DNA from: Cupriavidus malaysiensis
Lineage (GTDB): Bacteria > Pseudomonadota > Gammaproteobacteria > Burkholderiales > Burkholderiaceae
DNA length: 64,000 nt
Direction: 5' to 3'
Assembly (NCBI RefSeq): GCF_001854325.1
Contig: NZ_CP017754.1
Coordinates: 2,790,001 to 2,854,000, forward strand
Part shown: positions 34,638 through 44,254 of the stretch, piece by piece
Layout: each line of letters begins with the position of its first letter
Position numbering within the stretch: position 1 is the stretch's first letter
Made by a program: the position numbers and the translations under genes
The notes under the pieces: model-generated
Told to the model about the DNA's origin: nothing
What the model saw: the letters and a program-made list of their open reading frames with translations, nothing else
Database searches by the model: none

Positions 34638-35981
34638 TCAGGATCCAATCAGTCCGTGACCTTTCAGCGCCTGCTGCAATGCAGCGACATTCTGCGCAAG
34701 TTGCTGAAGAGTGACAGTCTCAGTGTTGAATCCAGATTTTGATGTTGCCCCAGAATTTTGACCCCAGCCCGTATCGCGCGCCCCGAGGACTTGGCGATCC
34801 TGCACTAGAATCGCGCCACTTGAAGGGTCTATTTTGACTTTCTCAACCCCATTGAAACTTATCACAATAGCGCCAGCTGCATTCGCATAGACGTCCACTG
34901 CTACCTCAGCCCCCATCTTGTCCGTCGAGACAAAACGGATTCTATGGCTAGGAGAATTTCTCTGCCCCTCCTGCCCAAGACAAACTCCCACCTCTGGGCG
35001 ATAGGAAAAGTCTGCACCACGACCTGGGTTTAGTGGATGCTTTGGTTTGCTGCCCACGTATAGCCCGAAAGACTTTGCCGCGGAGATCCATACGGCAGTC
35101 TCTGGCCTCATAGTCTGCCGCCTAGCTACCGTAAGGCCGGTTTTACTTGTGCCGGATAAAACAGCGCCGTGCAGCCATGTATTTTGTTGATGCGACGAGT
35201 CGCAAGTGAAGGCGACGGTACCATCCCCAGCGCTAACTCCGCTAATGACAGCCGAGAAGCCGATCCCATAGTTCTTGCCAGCCTCACCGTACCAACCGGC
35301 GCCGCGACCGGACAGCACAAGATCTGCCTCGACACCAGCCACAATTTGTGCCAATGGGCCAGTATATGCCGTTGCGGCTATAGCATTGATCGCCTCTACA
35401 GACGCCGACGATCCCTCGTCCATTGCGGAGGCATTCGCGACGAGCGCTACCTGATTGGTATTGTTGAAATTCTTGCCGGATGAATTAGTCGACGACGATT
35501 GCATCGTAAAGATGCCAGCCACAGTACTTCCGACATCCACCCCAGCTTTTGTGAAGGCGTCGTAACGAGTCAAGTATGCCGCATATCCTGCACCGCCCTG
35601 CAGGGTCCCATTGAACAGCTTTCCACCTACAACAGGATGGTTGGGCACCATATCTGTCGCGTAGGCAGACGGTAGCCCCTTGATCCATTCCTGACCAAGG
35701 GGCGTCAAATTTTCCCATTTCCCGCTCGCACGCGCTTTCCCGCCATATGTAACGGCGCCACCAGCGGCTGCCACAGCTCTGCGCGCACGCTGGATGGCAT
35801 CGGAATCATCGGAAACGCCATCGACCTTTGCGCCAAGTTTTTTTGCGCTAACTATCTCGCCGCTACTTTCCTGCGCCGGGGCAGAGGTCTGTCCAGCCAC
35901 CCTGCCAGAGATTAGTGCAGCGAACAAAGCGCTTGCGCTTGACGCTGCGCCGGCAATGAAACTTCGCCTACGATCACTCAT
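34638..35981 (-). CDS. Tailspike-like protein with a Tat-type signal sequence
   Basis: The 447-residue product starts with a twin-arginine-like signal, DRRRSFIAG, then a hydrophobic Ala/Ser stretch ending near GRVAGQ. KKLGAKVDGVSDDSDAIQRA follows, the usual entry motif of pectate-lyase-type beta-helix proteins. The C-terminus VLGARDTGWGQNSGATSKSG, with LAQNVAALQQALKGHGLIG, is typical of phage tail-fibre ends. A signal peptide is unexpected on a virion protein and suggests export from the lysogen. It starts 2 bases after the polymerase-like gene's stop, so the two are translationally coupled. Confidence 0.72.
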   Translation of the reverse strand: MSDRRRSFIAGAASSASALFAALISGRVAGQTSAPAQESSGEIVSAKKLGAKVDGVSDDSDAIQRARRAVAAAGGAVTYGGKARASGKWENLTPLGQEWIKGLPSAYATDMVPNHPVVGGKLFNGTLQGGAGYAAYLTRYDAFTKAGVDVGSTVAGIFTMQSSSTNSSGKNFNNTNQVALVANASAMDEGSSASVEAINAIAATAYTGPLAQIVAGVEADLVLSGRGAGWYGEAGKNYGIGFSAVISGVSAGDGTVAFTCDSSHQQNTWLHGAVLSGTSKTGLTVARRQTMRPETAVWISAAKSFGLYVGSKPKHPLNPGRGADFSYRPEVGVCLGQEGQRNSPSHRIRFVSTDKMGAEVAVDVYANAAGAIVISFNGVEKVKIDPSSGAILVQDRQVLGARDTGWGQNSGATSKSGFNTETVTLQQLAQNVAALQQALKGHGLIGS

Positions 35982-35983
35982 GA

Positions 35984-37342
35984 TTACCTATGGGCGACGA
36001 TCGTTCTTCTGCGGAACACGAACCTCTTTCTTCTCCTCGTATTTGGGACATAGTACGCAACGAATCCCCTTTTTACGAAGAACCAATACCAGAACGTTAT
36101 CTGCAGCCACGTCGAAAGAAGAGACATGTACATATCCTGGAAGAACTGCATAACCAGGGCAAACATAAACGCAGAATATATGTACACATATGCCCCGCTC
36201 TTCTTACGCATCTTAATATATAGATAGGCATGAAGAACAGAGGACACAACCGCAAACACCATAACCCCATAACCTGAAAAATCACGATAATATGGGTCCA
36301 TCACGGTAAAGACGTTTGTTGGCTCTGGAATAGAAACAAAATCCCGAATTAATGGATGCACTTTTAGATCGAAGCCGACCTTATTCATTGCGGCAAAAAT
36401 AAAACGAAATGTATAGTCGCCGAACGTGTGCTGCCTTAGTGTTTCGATAAGATAACTCATGGCCACGGCCGGGGAGAATATATATATTCTCAATTCTCTT
36501 AGCGCAGAAGTGAGGTTATCAGAACTACTAGCCTCAGCGCTAACCCCTTTCGCCGTCATCGTTGCAACAAGAGCGAATGCGCATGCAACAATAATGCTGA
36601 AAATTATGAAGCCTTTTAGCCTAATCTGCTTCGTCACAATGAGCGGGAACATGACCATGCAGGCCAGCATCAAAAAGAATGTTCTTCCAGTAGAAAGATA
36701 AGCGAAAGAACACGAGACACCAACCGAGACAGCAAAATGCAGAAATCCTATCTGACCGCTAAGAAACCTTGATGTATTTATAGCCGTCAAAACATATGAA
36801 ATCGGCAAAAAATACGATAGCGCACCATAGCCTGTCATATCCTCGGTCATTGCGCGCCTTAGGGCAACGTAACCAGTTACCGAGAAAATATTACCATCCG
36901 CGAGAGAATTAGCCTGCTTGTAGACCAATGGAATAATCAATACACAAGCAATTTGCGCTAACATAAGCGGCTTCTTTCTGTACTCCATGACGTGCATGGT
37001 CCTAATTCCACGCATCCTCATAGAATCTGGAGTTACCCACATGCAAACAGCAACCGCAAAGTACACGATACAGTATGCAAGCACCATCAAATCATACTCA
37101 ACGGACGTCGGGTAGAAGAACGATCCGAGCGTCAGAAGACCAGTACATATAACCAACCAAATAGGGAAGAAAACCTGAAATGGGTTTCCCGGCCCCATCT
37201 TTGGAGAGAAGCTAATAGCAATTCCAGCTATATTTATCAGCACGCATAAAAATAGCAATTCACCCTCGCATAGACGTCTGTTGCTGCGCGACTTGACAAA
37301 TTGCCAAATCTGACACATACACCAAATTCGGCATTCTATCAC
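35984..37342 (-). CDS. Wzy-like O-antigen/oligosaccharide polymerase in the prophage
   Basis: The 452-residue integral membrane protein has about ten to twelve hydrophobic helices and a large loop with GYVALRRAMTEDMTGYGAL. The layout fits oligosaccharide repeat-unit polymerases. Its base composition is markedly AT-richer than flanking phage genes, with AT-ending codons, which points to separate acquisition. Phages such as D3 carry their own O-antigen polymerase to change the host surface and exclude competing phages; that role is inferred here from position between the tailspike and a tailspike-like exported protein. The start is uncertain (37342 or 37318). Confidence 0.68.
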   Translation of the reverse strand: MIECRIWCMCQIWQFVKSRSNRRLCEGELLFLCVLINIAGIAISFSPKMGPGNPFQVFFPIWLVICTGLLTLGSFFYPTSVEYDLMVLAYCIVYFAVAVCMWVTPDSMRMRGIRTMHVMEYRKKPLMLAQIACVLIIPLVYKQANSLADGNIFSVTGYVALRRAMTEDMTGYGALSYFLPISYVLTAINTSRFLSGQIGFLHFAVSVGVSCSFAYLSTGRTFFLMLACMVMFPLIVTKQIRLKGFIIFSIIVACAFALVATMTAKGVSAEASSSDNLTSALRELRIYIFSPAVAMSYLIETLRQHTFGDYTFRFIFAAMNKVGFDLKVHPLIRDFVSIPEPTNVFTVMDPYYRDFSGYGVMVFAVVSSVLHAYLYIKMRKKSGAYVYIYSAFMFALVMQFFQDMYMSLLSTWLQITFWYWFFVKRGFVAYYVPNTRRRKRFVFRRRTIVAHR

Positions 37343-37405
37343 GAGGATGAATCGCCCCCCTTCCCCAACAAGGCGGGGTGCCTGGACACTTGCCTTACGC
37401 CCGTC

Positions 37406-39634
37406 TTAGGTTGTCGTGTACTCCCCGGAGAACTCGACCTCAAAGGCTGTCGCAGGGATCGTAGCTTGCGCATAGCTCCCCGTCGCCCCATAGTAGATGC
37501 GCGCGGCGCCCTGGACTCCGTTGGCAGTGGCCGCGGAGTTGAGTCTTGCTGTACAGCCGCCGCTGACCGATAGGCCATTCACCGTGGTTGCTCCGAGAGT
37601 AACGATGTTGTCACCACCAACCGCTGCAGCCGGCAACGGTAGGCTAACCTGGATCAGCCCAGTCCCAGTGTGTCCCGCCGCTACAGAGAGCCTCACCTTA
37701 AAGAAAACTCGCTTGCTGATGCGGTAGTAGCGCCCGTTCTGCACGGTATAGGTGCCAGCCCCAGCCGTGCTTGCGCCAACCACCACAGGCAGATAGGCGC
37801 TGACGTACAGGTCCGACTCTTCCGCCTGGAAGTTGCTCGCCAGAGAGTTCAGATTTGCCGCCATCAGCCGGTTGGTGTTCGCGCTGAACGCGTGGGCCGC
37901 CTCCTTCTGAATTGCCACAAGGGTTTTCCCAGTGGGCGCCGAGACCTCCAGCCCATCAAATGATACATAGGAAGATAACCCACTGATAAAGTCGATACCG
38001 TTCGACAAGCCGGCAGTTCCAGTCCCGCAGTCGATCAGCTTGTCCCGTGTCGAACGAAAATAGTCGGCATAACCAACACGCAAACCTGTTCCTTGCACAG
38101 AACCAACCCTGGTTAGCCTATTACATTCCGACTCAATATCACGAACCCCCTGCACTGCCGTTGTGTAACCCATGATCGCCGACTGCGTATAGTCAGTGAA
38201 ATCGCAGCCCTGTATCCGCCCACGCTTTGCGCCCATAATCGAGTATGGCTGATACCCGGTCTTCCCCGTGACACGAATCACGGAAAAGCTTGCATCCTCG
38301 CTTGTGGATGTAGGCTGCCTATTAGCTACGAATGAAAAGACAGACCCTGTACCCACATAATTGTACGAGGTGCAGTCCTCCATCGTTACATTCTTTGGTG
38401 CACTCGTTACAGTTGCGGGCACCAGAACACTAACCTCTCCTACATTTCCCCCATTATTGAGGAATTTTCTCTTTCGGATCGTCACATTTCGAATAATTCC
38501 CCATGCATCTCCGTTTGGCTCCATATCGATTGCGCCAGGCATATTGTAGCGCGTGCAGTTTTGAAACTCGCAGTCGTCTACCAGGGCGCCGTCAATGTCG
38601 ATGAATGATATGCCATTTCGGTTCTGATTGTTGACCCCGTTGAACAGCACGCGGGTAGCAGAAAAACGGAGATTATGACGCTCGGTAGCTGCTACATTGG
38701 AACTGCCGCAGTAGACGCCATCACCCTGAAAGCCGGCAATGATCAGGTCTTCCATTTCGAGATACGAGAACGCATTCAAATTCAGAAGGTGAACTTGCTC
38801 GGAGAACCCTGCGGTAGCAACTTGCCCCTGCAGAGTGAACCCGCTGAAGCGAACATTTCGTGCGTTCGTGCTCGGGTCCGATGATCCGCCGCTGCCCGGG
38901 TTGAGGCTGATGCCATATGAGCCGGGCTTCACCAGCAGCACTGCGGACGGATCATATCCCCGAGTATGGATATTCTGATAAGTTACTAGATTGCCTACCA
39001 GAATCGACATGTTGTGCGGCACGATAACCTCACCACCTCCGAAATCGCGCAGGTAGTCGTAAACGCGCTGTACATATGACGAGTAGTCGACACTTCCATC
39101 AGCAACATATCCACCAGGGAGAGCCCGCAGCAGATTGATTGGCGCTGACTTAATCAGCACATCAAAAGATGACGGCAGCGTAATACCGCTACTGCTTTGC
39201 GGTATGGCTGATCCGATCAGTGCGGCCCCTTTCGCGGTGTCTCTGTTATTCGCAAGGTCCGCACTCTTTGCCGCTCCTGCCAGCGTAGCGGCTGCATTTG
39301 AGGCGCTCGTTGCTGCGGCGGCGGCGCTGTCCGATGCGTTGGTTGCGCTGGTAGATGCGGTTGTTGCATAGGTCGATGCGCTGTTAGCGCTGTCCGCAGC
39401 ATTCCCCGCCTCCGTGGTGGCAATGCCAGCCTGAGTGGTCGCCTGCGCCAGGATGCCGTTTGCCGCAACGTTGATCTCCGCATCCTTGTCTGCCAGGAAC
39501 TTCTGCACGGACGGCACCTGAGTGCCATCCACCGTCGTATAGGTGTCGGTCGGGCCGCCGTTACTGAACGTGCGTGTGCGATCAGCATCCTGCTTGAACC
39601 CGTCTACCGCTTCTGCAAGGCTAGCGTAGGTCAT
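37406..39634 (-). CDS. Phage tailspike protein with beta-helix domain
   Basis: The 742-residue product begins with a tail-attachment region and an Ala/Ser/Thr-rich repeat segment (residues about 55-125; repeated SATNASDSAAAAATS-like units). A right-handed beta-helix follows, with many short repeats of the pectin-lyase type (VRFSGFTLQGQ, LEMEDLIIAGFQG, VDDCEFQNC). The C-terminal part has a small beta domain ending EVEFSGEYTTT. Such proteins bind and often cleave surface polysaccharide. Middle and C-terminal parts are AT-richer than the N-terminal part, a sign of receptor-binding domain exchange. Confidence 0.85.
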   Translation of the reverse strand: MTYASLAEAVDGFKQDADRTRTFSNGGPTDTYTTVDGTQVPSVQKFLADKDAEINVAANGILAQATTQAGIATTEAGNAADSANSASTYATTASTSATNASDSAAAAATSASNAAATLAGAAKSADLANNRDTAKGAALIGSAIPQSSSGITLPSSFDVLIKSAPINLLRALPGGYVADGSVDYSSYVQRVYDYLRDFGGGEVIVPHNMSILVGNLVTYQNIHTRGYDPSAVLLVKPGSYGISLNPGSGGSSDPSTNARNVRFSGFTLQGQVATAGFSEQVHLLNLNAFSYLEMEDLIIAGFQGDGVYCGSSNVAATERHNLRFSATRVLFNGVNNQNRNGISFIDIDGALVDDCEFQNCTRYNMPGAIDMEPNGDAWGIIRNVTIRKRKFLNNGGNVGEVSVLVPATVTSAPKNVTMEDCTSYNYVGTGSVFSFVANRQPTSTSEDASFSVIRVTGKTGYQPYSIMGAKRGRIQGCDFTDYTQSAIMGYTTAVQGVRDIESECNRLTRVGSVQGTGLRVGYADYFRSTRDKLIDCGTGTAGLSNGIDFISGLSSYVSFDGLEVSAPTGKTLVAIQKEAAHAFSANTNRLMAANLNSLASNFQAEESDLYVSAYLPVVVGASTAGAGTYTVQNGRYYRISKRVFFKVRLSVAAGHTGTGLIQVSLPLPAAAVGGDNIVTLGATTVNGLSVSGGCTARLNSAATANGVQGAARIYYGATGSYAQATIPATAFEVEFSGEYTTT

Positions 39635-39649
39635 ATCTCAGGCAAAGAA

Positions 39650-39674
39650 AAAGCCGCCCGGAGGCGGCTTGTGT
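39650..39674 (-). terminator. Terminator between tail genes
   Basis: On the minus strand GCCGCC-TCCG-GGCGGC is followed by TTTTTCTTT. It lies after the 77-residue gene and before the tailspike start. Confidence 0.7.
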
Positions 39675-39690
39675 TGTTCGAATCCGCTGG

Positions 39691-39924
39691 CTACTTGGTC
39701 GGCACCGGCATCCCAGACCGCGCCAACTCTGGCAGCGACTCGTAGAATGCGGCCCACCGCGCGTCGCTCTCATCGATCTCGCCCAGGTTGGCGAACACCG
39801 AATCGGCTTGCGGGGACGCGAAGTAAGACACGATCGTCAACTGAGTGCTGTCGGAGAACTGGACGTTGAGCATGGCTGCCCCATTTGCGGCAGATGTGGC
39901 CGCAGTCTCATTTGATGTGCTCAT
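39691..39924 (-). CDS. Small phage protein of unknown function, tail-gene cluster
   Basis: The 77-residue product has a low-complexity Ala/Ser/Thr start and then NVQFSDSTQLTIVSYFASPQ and LPELARSGMPVPTK. No family is recognised. It sits two bases after the tail-fibre gene and before the tailspike; many tailed phages have a small accessory or chaperone gene in this place. Confidence 0.6.
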   Translation of the reverse strand: MSTSNETAATSAANGAAMLNVQFSDSTQLTIVSYFASPQADSVFANLGEIDESDARWAAFYESLPELARSGMPVPTK

Positions 39925-39926
39925 AA

Positions 39927-41300
39927 TCAGAAGGTGTACTGCGTGATGTTGACCGCGCCAATCGCACCGCTTCCAGTATTGGTGTAATAGGTGGTCTGAG
40001 GAGTCTGAATGAGCACGTCGCTAAGTGACACGTTAATTCCGGCGCCGTTTGCCGGCGACGTCTGACTGATGAAACGTTGCCCAACTTGTCCGGTATTGGC
40101 AGCGACAGTAAGGAATGAACCGACCCCAGCAGTCACATTGGAAGTCGTTCCAGTACCCGTCCAAGTACGTGCATTCGCAGGGACTGCCGCGGCAATGTTC
40201 AGCGCGGCAGGCGTCGACACGGTCGCAGTCGTGCTGAGCACCTGGATCGGCGCGAAATACACGCTGCGATCTATCTGTGCAGCGGCTGCGAACTGTCCGC
40301 CCGCGTTCGTCGGCCAAACGGATACCAGCGCCGATGCCGTGTATCCGGCGGGCATGTTGGCACCCCCGTAGACATTGGGGGCGGCAGCGGCCGTAGCATT
40401 GCTCGCCAGCAGCGCGCTACCTCCCGTCGCGGGGTTGTAGATCGCGTAGAGCGCCACGTACCCATTGGCCGGCGCAGTGCCAGTGTCCATGCCGCCGGCG
40501 CCGGTGGCGGCTAGGTTGATGGTCTTATTGAAGTTCGGCAGGCAGTAGCGCGCGCCGCCGAGTGCGGTCTCGACGATGATCTCGTCGGCCGTGAGCGCCG
40601 CCGTCGCAGAGGCCACGGCATTGTTCACCTTCAGATTGCGCGCCTGGCCAACGACGCCGGCCGCTTGCGCCACGGTCACAGCGTGATTACTCTGCGTCCC
40701 CTGGGCCACCTGTTGCGCGCCGCCCGTGCACTCCATCACGACCCAGGCGCCGTTCCCACCATTGACGGTCGACGCGACGACGTACAGCAGGCATGCGACG
40801 CCCTTCGCAGGCAGCTCGCCGCCCTGAAGTGGCTGCAGACCGAGCCCCAGAATCGGCTTCGTGCCCAGTCCGTCGACGTTGAGCGTCGACGCGCCGGTAT
40901 TGGTGTTGGCTATCGCCACATCCAGCGTCAGACCAGACACCGTCGGGTAGGCCCCGAAGGCGGCCAAGTTGGCCACCACATAGGCGTTCGCGGCGCCGGT
41001 GTCGGCCAGAACTGGATTCTGGCGCGCGGTCACCGAGATCGCCGTCGCCAGATTGGCCAGCAGCGTCGCGGTCGTGCCATCGTCGATGGCCGTCTGGCCG
41101 GTGTTGGCAACGATGAACTGCGCCAGGACCGCCGTCATGATGCTGCTCTGGCGCCAGACCTTGTTGAGCTGCGCCGACGGCGCAACGCCGGCAGAAAAGC
41201 CATTGGCGAGCAGCGACGTCAGTGCTGCATACTGGGCTTGCGTCAGCACGTTGGCACCCGACCCGGCAGCGAAGGTCAGGAAGTCGTTCTGGATGGGCAT
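39927..41300 (-). CDS. Phage tail-fibre-like protein
   Basis: The 457-residue product is rich in Ala, Thr, Gly and Asn with many short beta-type segments, beginning MPIQNDFLTFAAGSGANVLT. Its start and internal motifs (GTTATLLANLATAI, LGGARYCLPNFNK) are common in fibre or collar proteins of temperate phages. It follows DUF2612 in the order baseplate, wedge, fibre. A terminator lies upstream, so it has its own promoter or relies on read-through. Confidence 0.75.
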   Translation of the reverse strand: MPIQNDFLTFAAGSGANVLTQAQYAALTSLLANGFSAGVAPSAQLNKVWRQSSIMTAVLAQFIVANTGQTAIDDGTTATLLANLATAISVTARQNPVLADTGAANAYVVANLAAFGAYPTVSGLTLDVAIANTNTGASTLNVDGLGTKPILGLGLQPLQGGELPAKGVACLLYVVASTVNGGNGAWVVMECTGGAQQVAQGTQSNHAVTVAQAAGVVGQARNLKVNNAVASATAALTADEIIVETALGGARYCLPNFNKTINLAATGAGGMDTGTAPANGYVALYAIYNPATGGSALLASNATAAAAPNVYGGANMPAGYTASALVSVWPTNAGGQFAAAAQIDRSVYFAPIQVLSTTATVSTPAALNIAAAVPANARTWTGTGTTSNVTAGVGSFLTVAANTGQVGQRFISQTSPANGAGINVSLSDVLIQTPQTTYYTNTGSGAIGAVNITQYTF

Positions 41301-41310
41301 GGGTGTTCCG

Positions 41311-41338
41311 AAAAGAGAAAAGCCGCGCGAAGGCGGCC
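41311..41338 (-). terminator. Terminator upstream of the tail-fibre gene
   Basis: On the minus strand GCCGC and GCGGC form a short stem followed by TTTTCTCTTTT, after the DUF2612 gene. Confidence 0.6.
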
Positions 41339-41357
41339 TGTGGCGAAGTGCGAAGGA

Positions 41358-42017
41358 TCAGGCGGGGACCGCCCACGAGCCGGCGTCGAGGCCGGCGATG
41401 TACTGGTTGGAGACGTCGAATCCGAAGAGCGGCGTGTTGTTGACCGATGGCACGACGTAGTTGGCAAGCACCCCTTCCGGCTTGAGCGGTAGGTAGCCGC
41501 CGGAGAACAGTGCGCGCAGCAGCGCGCTCGGGATCTCCCCCGACACACCCACCGTCATCGTCATGTCCTGGTTGTCCTGGATGAAGATGTTGCTGGCCGA
41601 CCCAGCGAACAGGTTCGCGTAGGCGCCAGCGGCGCCGGGCACCGTTCCGTCCCAGCTATTCGCCGCGATCTTGGCGCGGATCAGCGTCCTGTACGTCCCG
41701 TCGTCGAGCGACGTCAGGCCGGTGCTGGGATCGAACGGCCCCTGCCAATTTCCCTGGTCGAAACCGAGGCCGACGGTGTCGAGCGAGAAGTAGACGTTCA
41801 GCGGCGTCCGGACCTGCCGCCTGATGCCGGCCCACAGGCCGACGGCGTCGAGCTGCACGCCAACGGCGTTGTCCAGGTCAAACGCTGCCGGGATCGACTG
41901 CATGACATTGATCTGGTCGGAAAAGCACTGCGCGACCACGGCCACCATGGCCATGAACTTCGGCTTGTCCGCGTGCTGCGTGGTGATCAGCGCGGTGTAG
42001 TCGGATGCCTGTGCCAT
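41358..42017 (-). CDS. DUF2612-family phage tail/baseplate protein
   Basis: The 219-residue product fits DUF2612, a family found directly after baseplate J-like genes in contractile-tailed phages: FSDQINVMQSIPAAFDLDNA, GVQLDAVGLWAGIRR, YRTLIRAKIAANSWDGT and GEIPSALLRALFSGGYLPLK. It probably forms part of the baseplate wedge. Its ATG follows the upstream stop after one base, so the two are coupled. Confidence 0.82.
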   Translation of the reverse strand: MAQASDYTALITTQHADKPKFMAMVAVVAQCFSDQINVMQSIPAAFDLDNAVGVQLDAVGLWAGIRRQVRTPLNVYFSLDTVGLGFDQGNWQGPFDPSTGLTSLDDGTYRTLIRAKIAANSWDGTVPGAAGAYANLFAGSASNIFIQDNQDMTMTVGVSGEIPSALLRALFSGGYLPLKPEGVLANYVVPSVNNTPLFGFDVSNQYIAGLDAGSWAVPA

Positions 42018-42018
42018 G

Positions 42019-42990
42019 TCATGTCGCCGTGATCGTCGCGCTCGCAGGTGTCGCCTGGCCGGCGTGGTTGAAGGCCAGCGGCACGTCCGGCGCGCCGACG
42101 CCGCCGGGCCCGCTCAGCGTCAGCGACGTGATGCGGAACGTGCTGCTGCCAGCCACGGTCTTCGCGGCCGCCAGAGCGGAATCCCATTCGACGAAGCCAC
42201 TTGGCGCGCTGCCGATCACCACCGAGTTGATGTATGCGGCCACCGCGGCCTGGATCGCCGCGCCGACGGTCGACGTGTAGCCGGCCAGCGCCTTCAACGT
42301 GATCGCGCAGGTGATGGCGTCGTACGTCGGCCGGTAGAAGCTGATCGGGTGGGCGATGCCGTAGGCATCCGTCACGTAGATGGTCGTCGTACCGTAGGTG
42401 CCACAGCCAGGCCCCTTCTTGGCGGCGATGGCCTGGGCGATTGCCGTGGCGTCGCCGCCCTCCACCACCAGGTAGATCTTGTTGGCGGGGATGCCATTGG
42501 CATCGACGACGCTCGTGTCGTTCTCATAGGGCGTCATGCGGGTCACGCCTGGCACCGCCCACACCGCCCCGACCGTCCCCTCCAGGACCGTCCGCGACGG
42601 CAGCGCCGTCGACGTGGCCTGTCGCGCCTTCAGCTGGGAATCGGTTTCGACTGGCTCGCCGGCTTGGGCGGCACTCGCGTTGGTGACCGACTGCCAACCC
42701 AGTGTCGGCGTCGCGATCTGGTTGACCGCGCCGACCCCAGCCTGCACCGCGCCGGCCGTCTGGCAGGTCGCCGTCACGGTGATGGTGCCGCTCGGCGGGA
42801 TCGTGACCGCCGTCGGCAGCGCCCACTTGTTGCCATTGGCGTCTTGCGTCACGCCATTGGTGATCACGGTGCCCGCCACGCCGACGATGATCTGGTCGAC
42901 CGTCGAGTTGCTCGGCGTATTGCGCCGCAGGCCGTTGATCTTGACTACGCTGGACAGGTTCGCGCCCTGCGCCGTGGCCGGCGAGAAGGC
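42019..42990 (-). pseudogene. Baseplate J-like gene lacking its N-terminal part
   Basis: The remaining ~323 codons match phage baseplate J/gp47 proteins: FSPATAQGANLSSVVKINGL, STVDQIIVGVAGTVITNGV, ITVTATCQTAGAV, AGEPVETDSQLKARQ and the C-terminal SLTLSGPGGVGAPDVPL. The roughly 70-90 N-terminal residues normal in the family are missing. Upstream of about 42,990 the frame stays open but reads the antisense of a methyltransferase gene, so no native start exists. This is one side of the internal deletion junction. Confidence 0.82.
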
Positions 42991-44234
42991 GTCGTCGACC
43001 CGCCCGAGCTGATCGTCTTCGAGAACGTGCCACGGTTGGCCACGCGCGGCCGGCACCTGCTCGACCAGATTGGCCAGATCCTGAGGCACTACGGCTACGT
43101 GGTGAACGAGACCACGCACGACTGTGGTGTGATCGGCGGGCTGGCGCAGAGCCGCAAGCGGTTCCTCCTGGTCGCACGGCACACCGCGAAGGTGCAGGCG
43201 TTCCTGTACGAGCCACCTGTGCGACGCCTGCAGGGCGTAGGTACTGTGCTGGGCCACATGCCGCTGCCCGGTGCGACCGCCGGCGGCCCGATGCACCGCG
43301 TGCCAGCGTTGCAGTGGAAGACGTGGGTGCGCTTGGCCTTTGTCGAGGCCGGCAGCGACTGGCGCAGCCTGAACAGGTTCTCCGCTGGGGTGAAGCGTCC
43401 GGTGCCATCACGGCTGGCACCAATCCCGGTCAGGGCACGTTCAGCGTCGCGGATCCGCGCCATGGCGGCACACCGAAGAACGAATTCCGGATCGTGCCTT
43501 GGCAGCAGGCTGCTGGCGCCGTTACCAGTGCACACGGCACCGGGCAGTGCGTCCAGGATCCGCGCGCTTCGACCGGCTTCGAAGGCGCTGGCAAGTACCG
43601 AGTCACCGGCTACGGCGAGCCGGCCGGCACGGTCATCGCGCGCAGCGACACCGGCCAGGGTGCATTTGCTGGGGCCGACCCGCGCCCGGGCATGCGCCGC
43701 GAGCGCGGCGATGCCTACCTGACCGGCGGTCACTACGGCGTGGTCGGCTGGGATCAGCACAGCGGCGCTGTTTCGGCAGCTGCCGGTCATGACAACGGGC
43801 GATGGTCGGTCGCTGACCCGCGGTTGCCCCTGGCCAACGACAAGCTGGTAGCCGTCATCCGTGCCCTGGATGGAACCTGGCACCGCCCCTTCACCACGCT
43901 GGAGCTGGCGGCCCTGCAAAGCCTTATCGATCCGGAGGAGATGTGGTCGCCTGATCCGAAGGTACAGCGGGAAATCGATACCTTCGACTCGCACAACCGC
44001 GCCGCCCTGCTTGGCCCCAAGGCCTTCAAGTTGGACGGCGAGAGCGACCAGGCCTGGCGCGAGCGCATCGGCAACGCGGTACCACCGGATGCCGCTCAAG
44101 CGATCGCTGAAGTGATGGGCACCACGCTGCTGCTGGCCGAGACTGGCGAGACGTTCCAACTGTCGGACACGCCGGTATGGGTGCGGCCAGTGGCGATTGC
44201 GCTGACGGTCACGCAGCAAATGGAGGCCGTATGA
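42991..44234 (+). pseudogene. Remnant of a phage C5-cytosine DNA methyltransferase
   Basis: The plus strand encodes the C-terminal two thirds of a phage cytosine-5 methyltransferase: PELIVFENVPRL (motif VI, ENV), QSRKRFLLVA (motif VIII), a target-recognition region with repeated units ending in VADPR, and RIGNAVPPDAA (motif X). The SAM-binding motif I and catalytic PCQ motif IV are absent because the gene begins at the deletion junction near 42,990. A frameshift at about 43,370-43,395 separates the two parts of the frame. The fragment cannot methylate DNA. Confidence 0.82.
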
Positions 44235-44254
44235 GCAACTCCCCAAGAATGATG

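Noticed and set aside
43000..43296. Apparent native N-terminus of baseplate J
   Set aside because: The open frame here is the antisense of methyltransferase motifs VI-VIII, so it does not belong to the baseplate gene.
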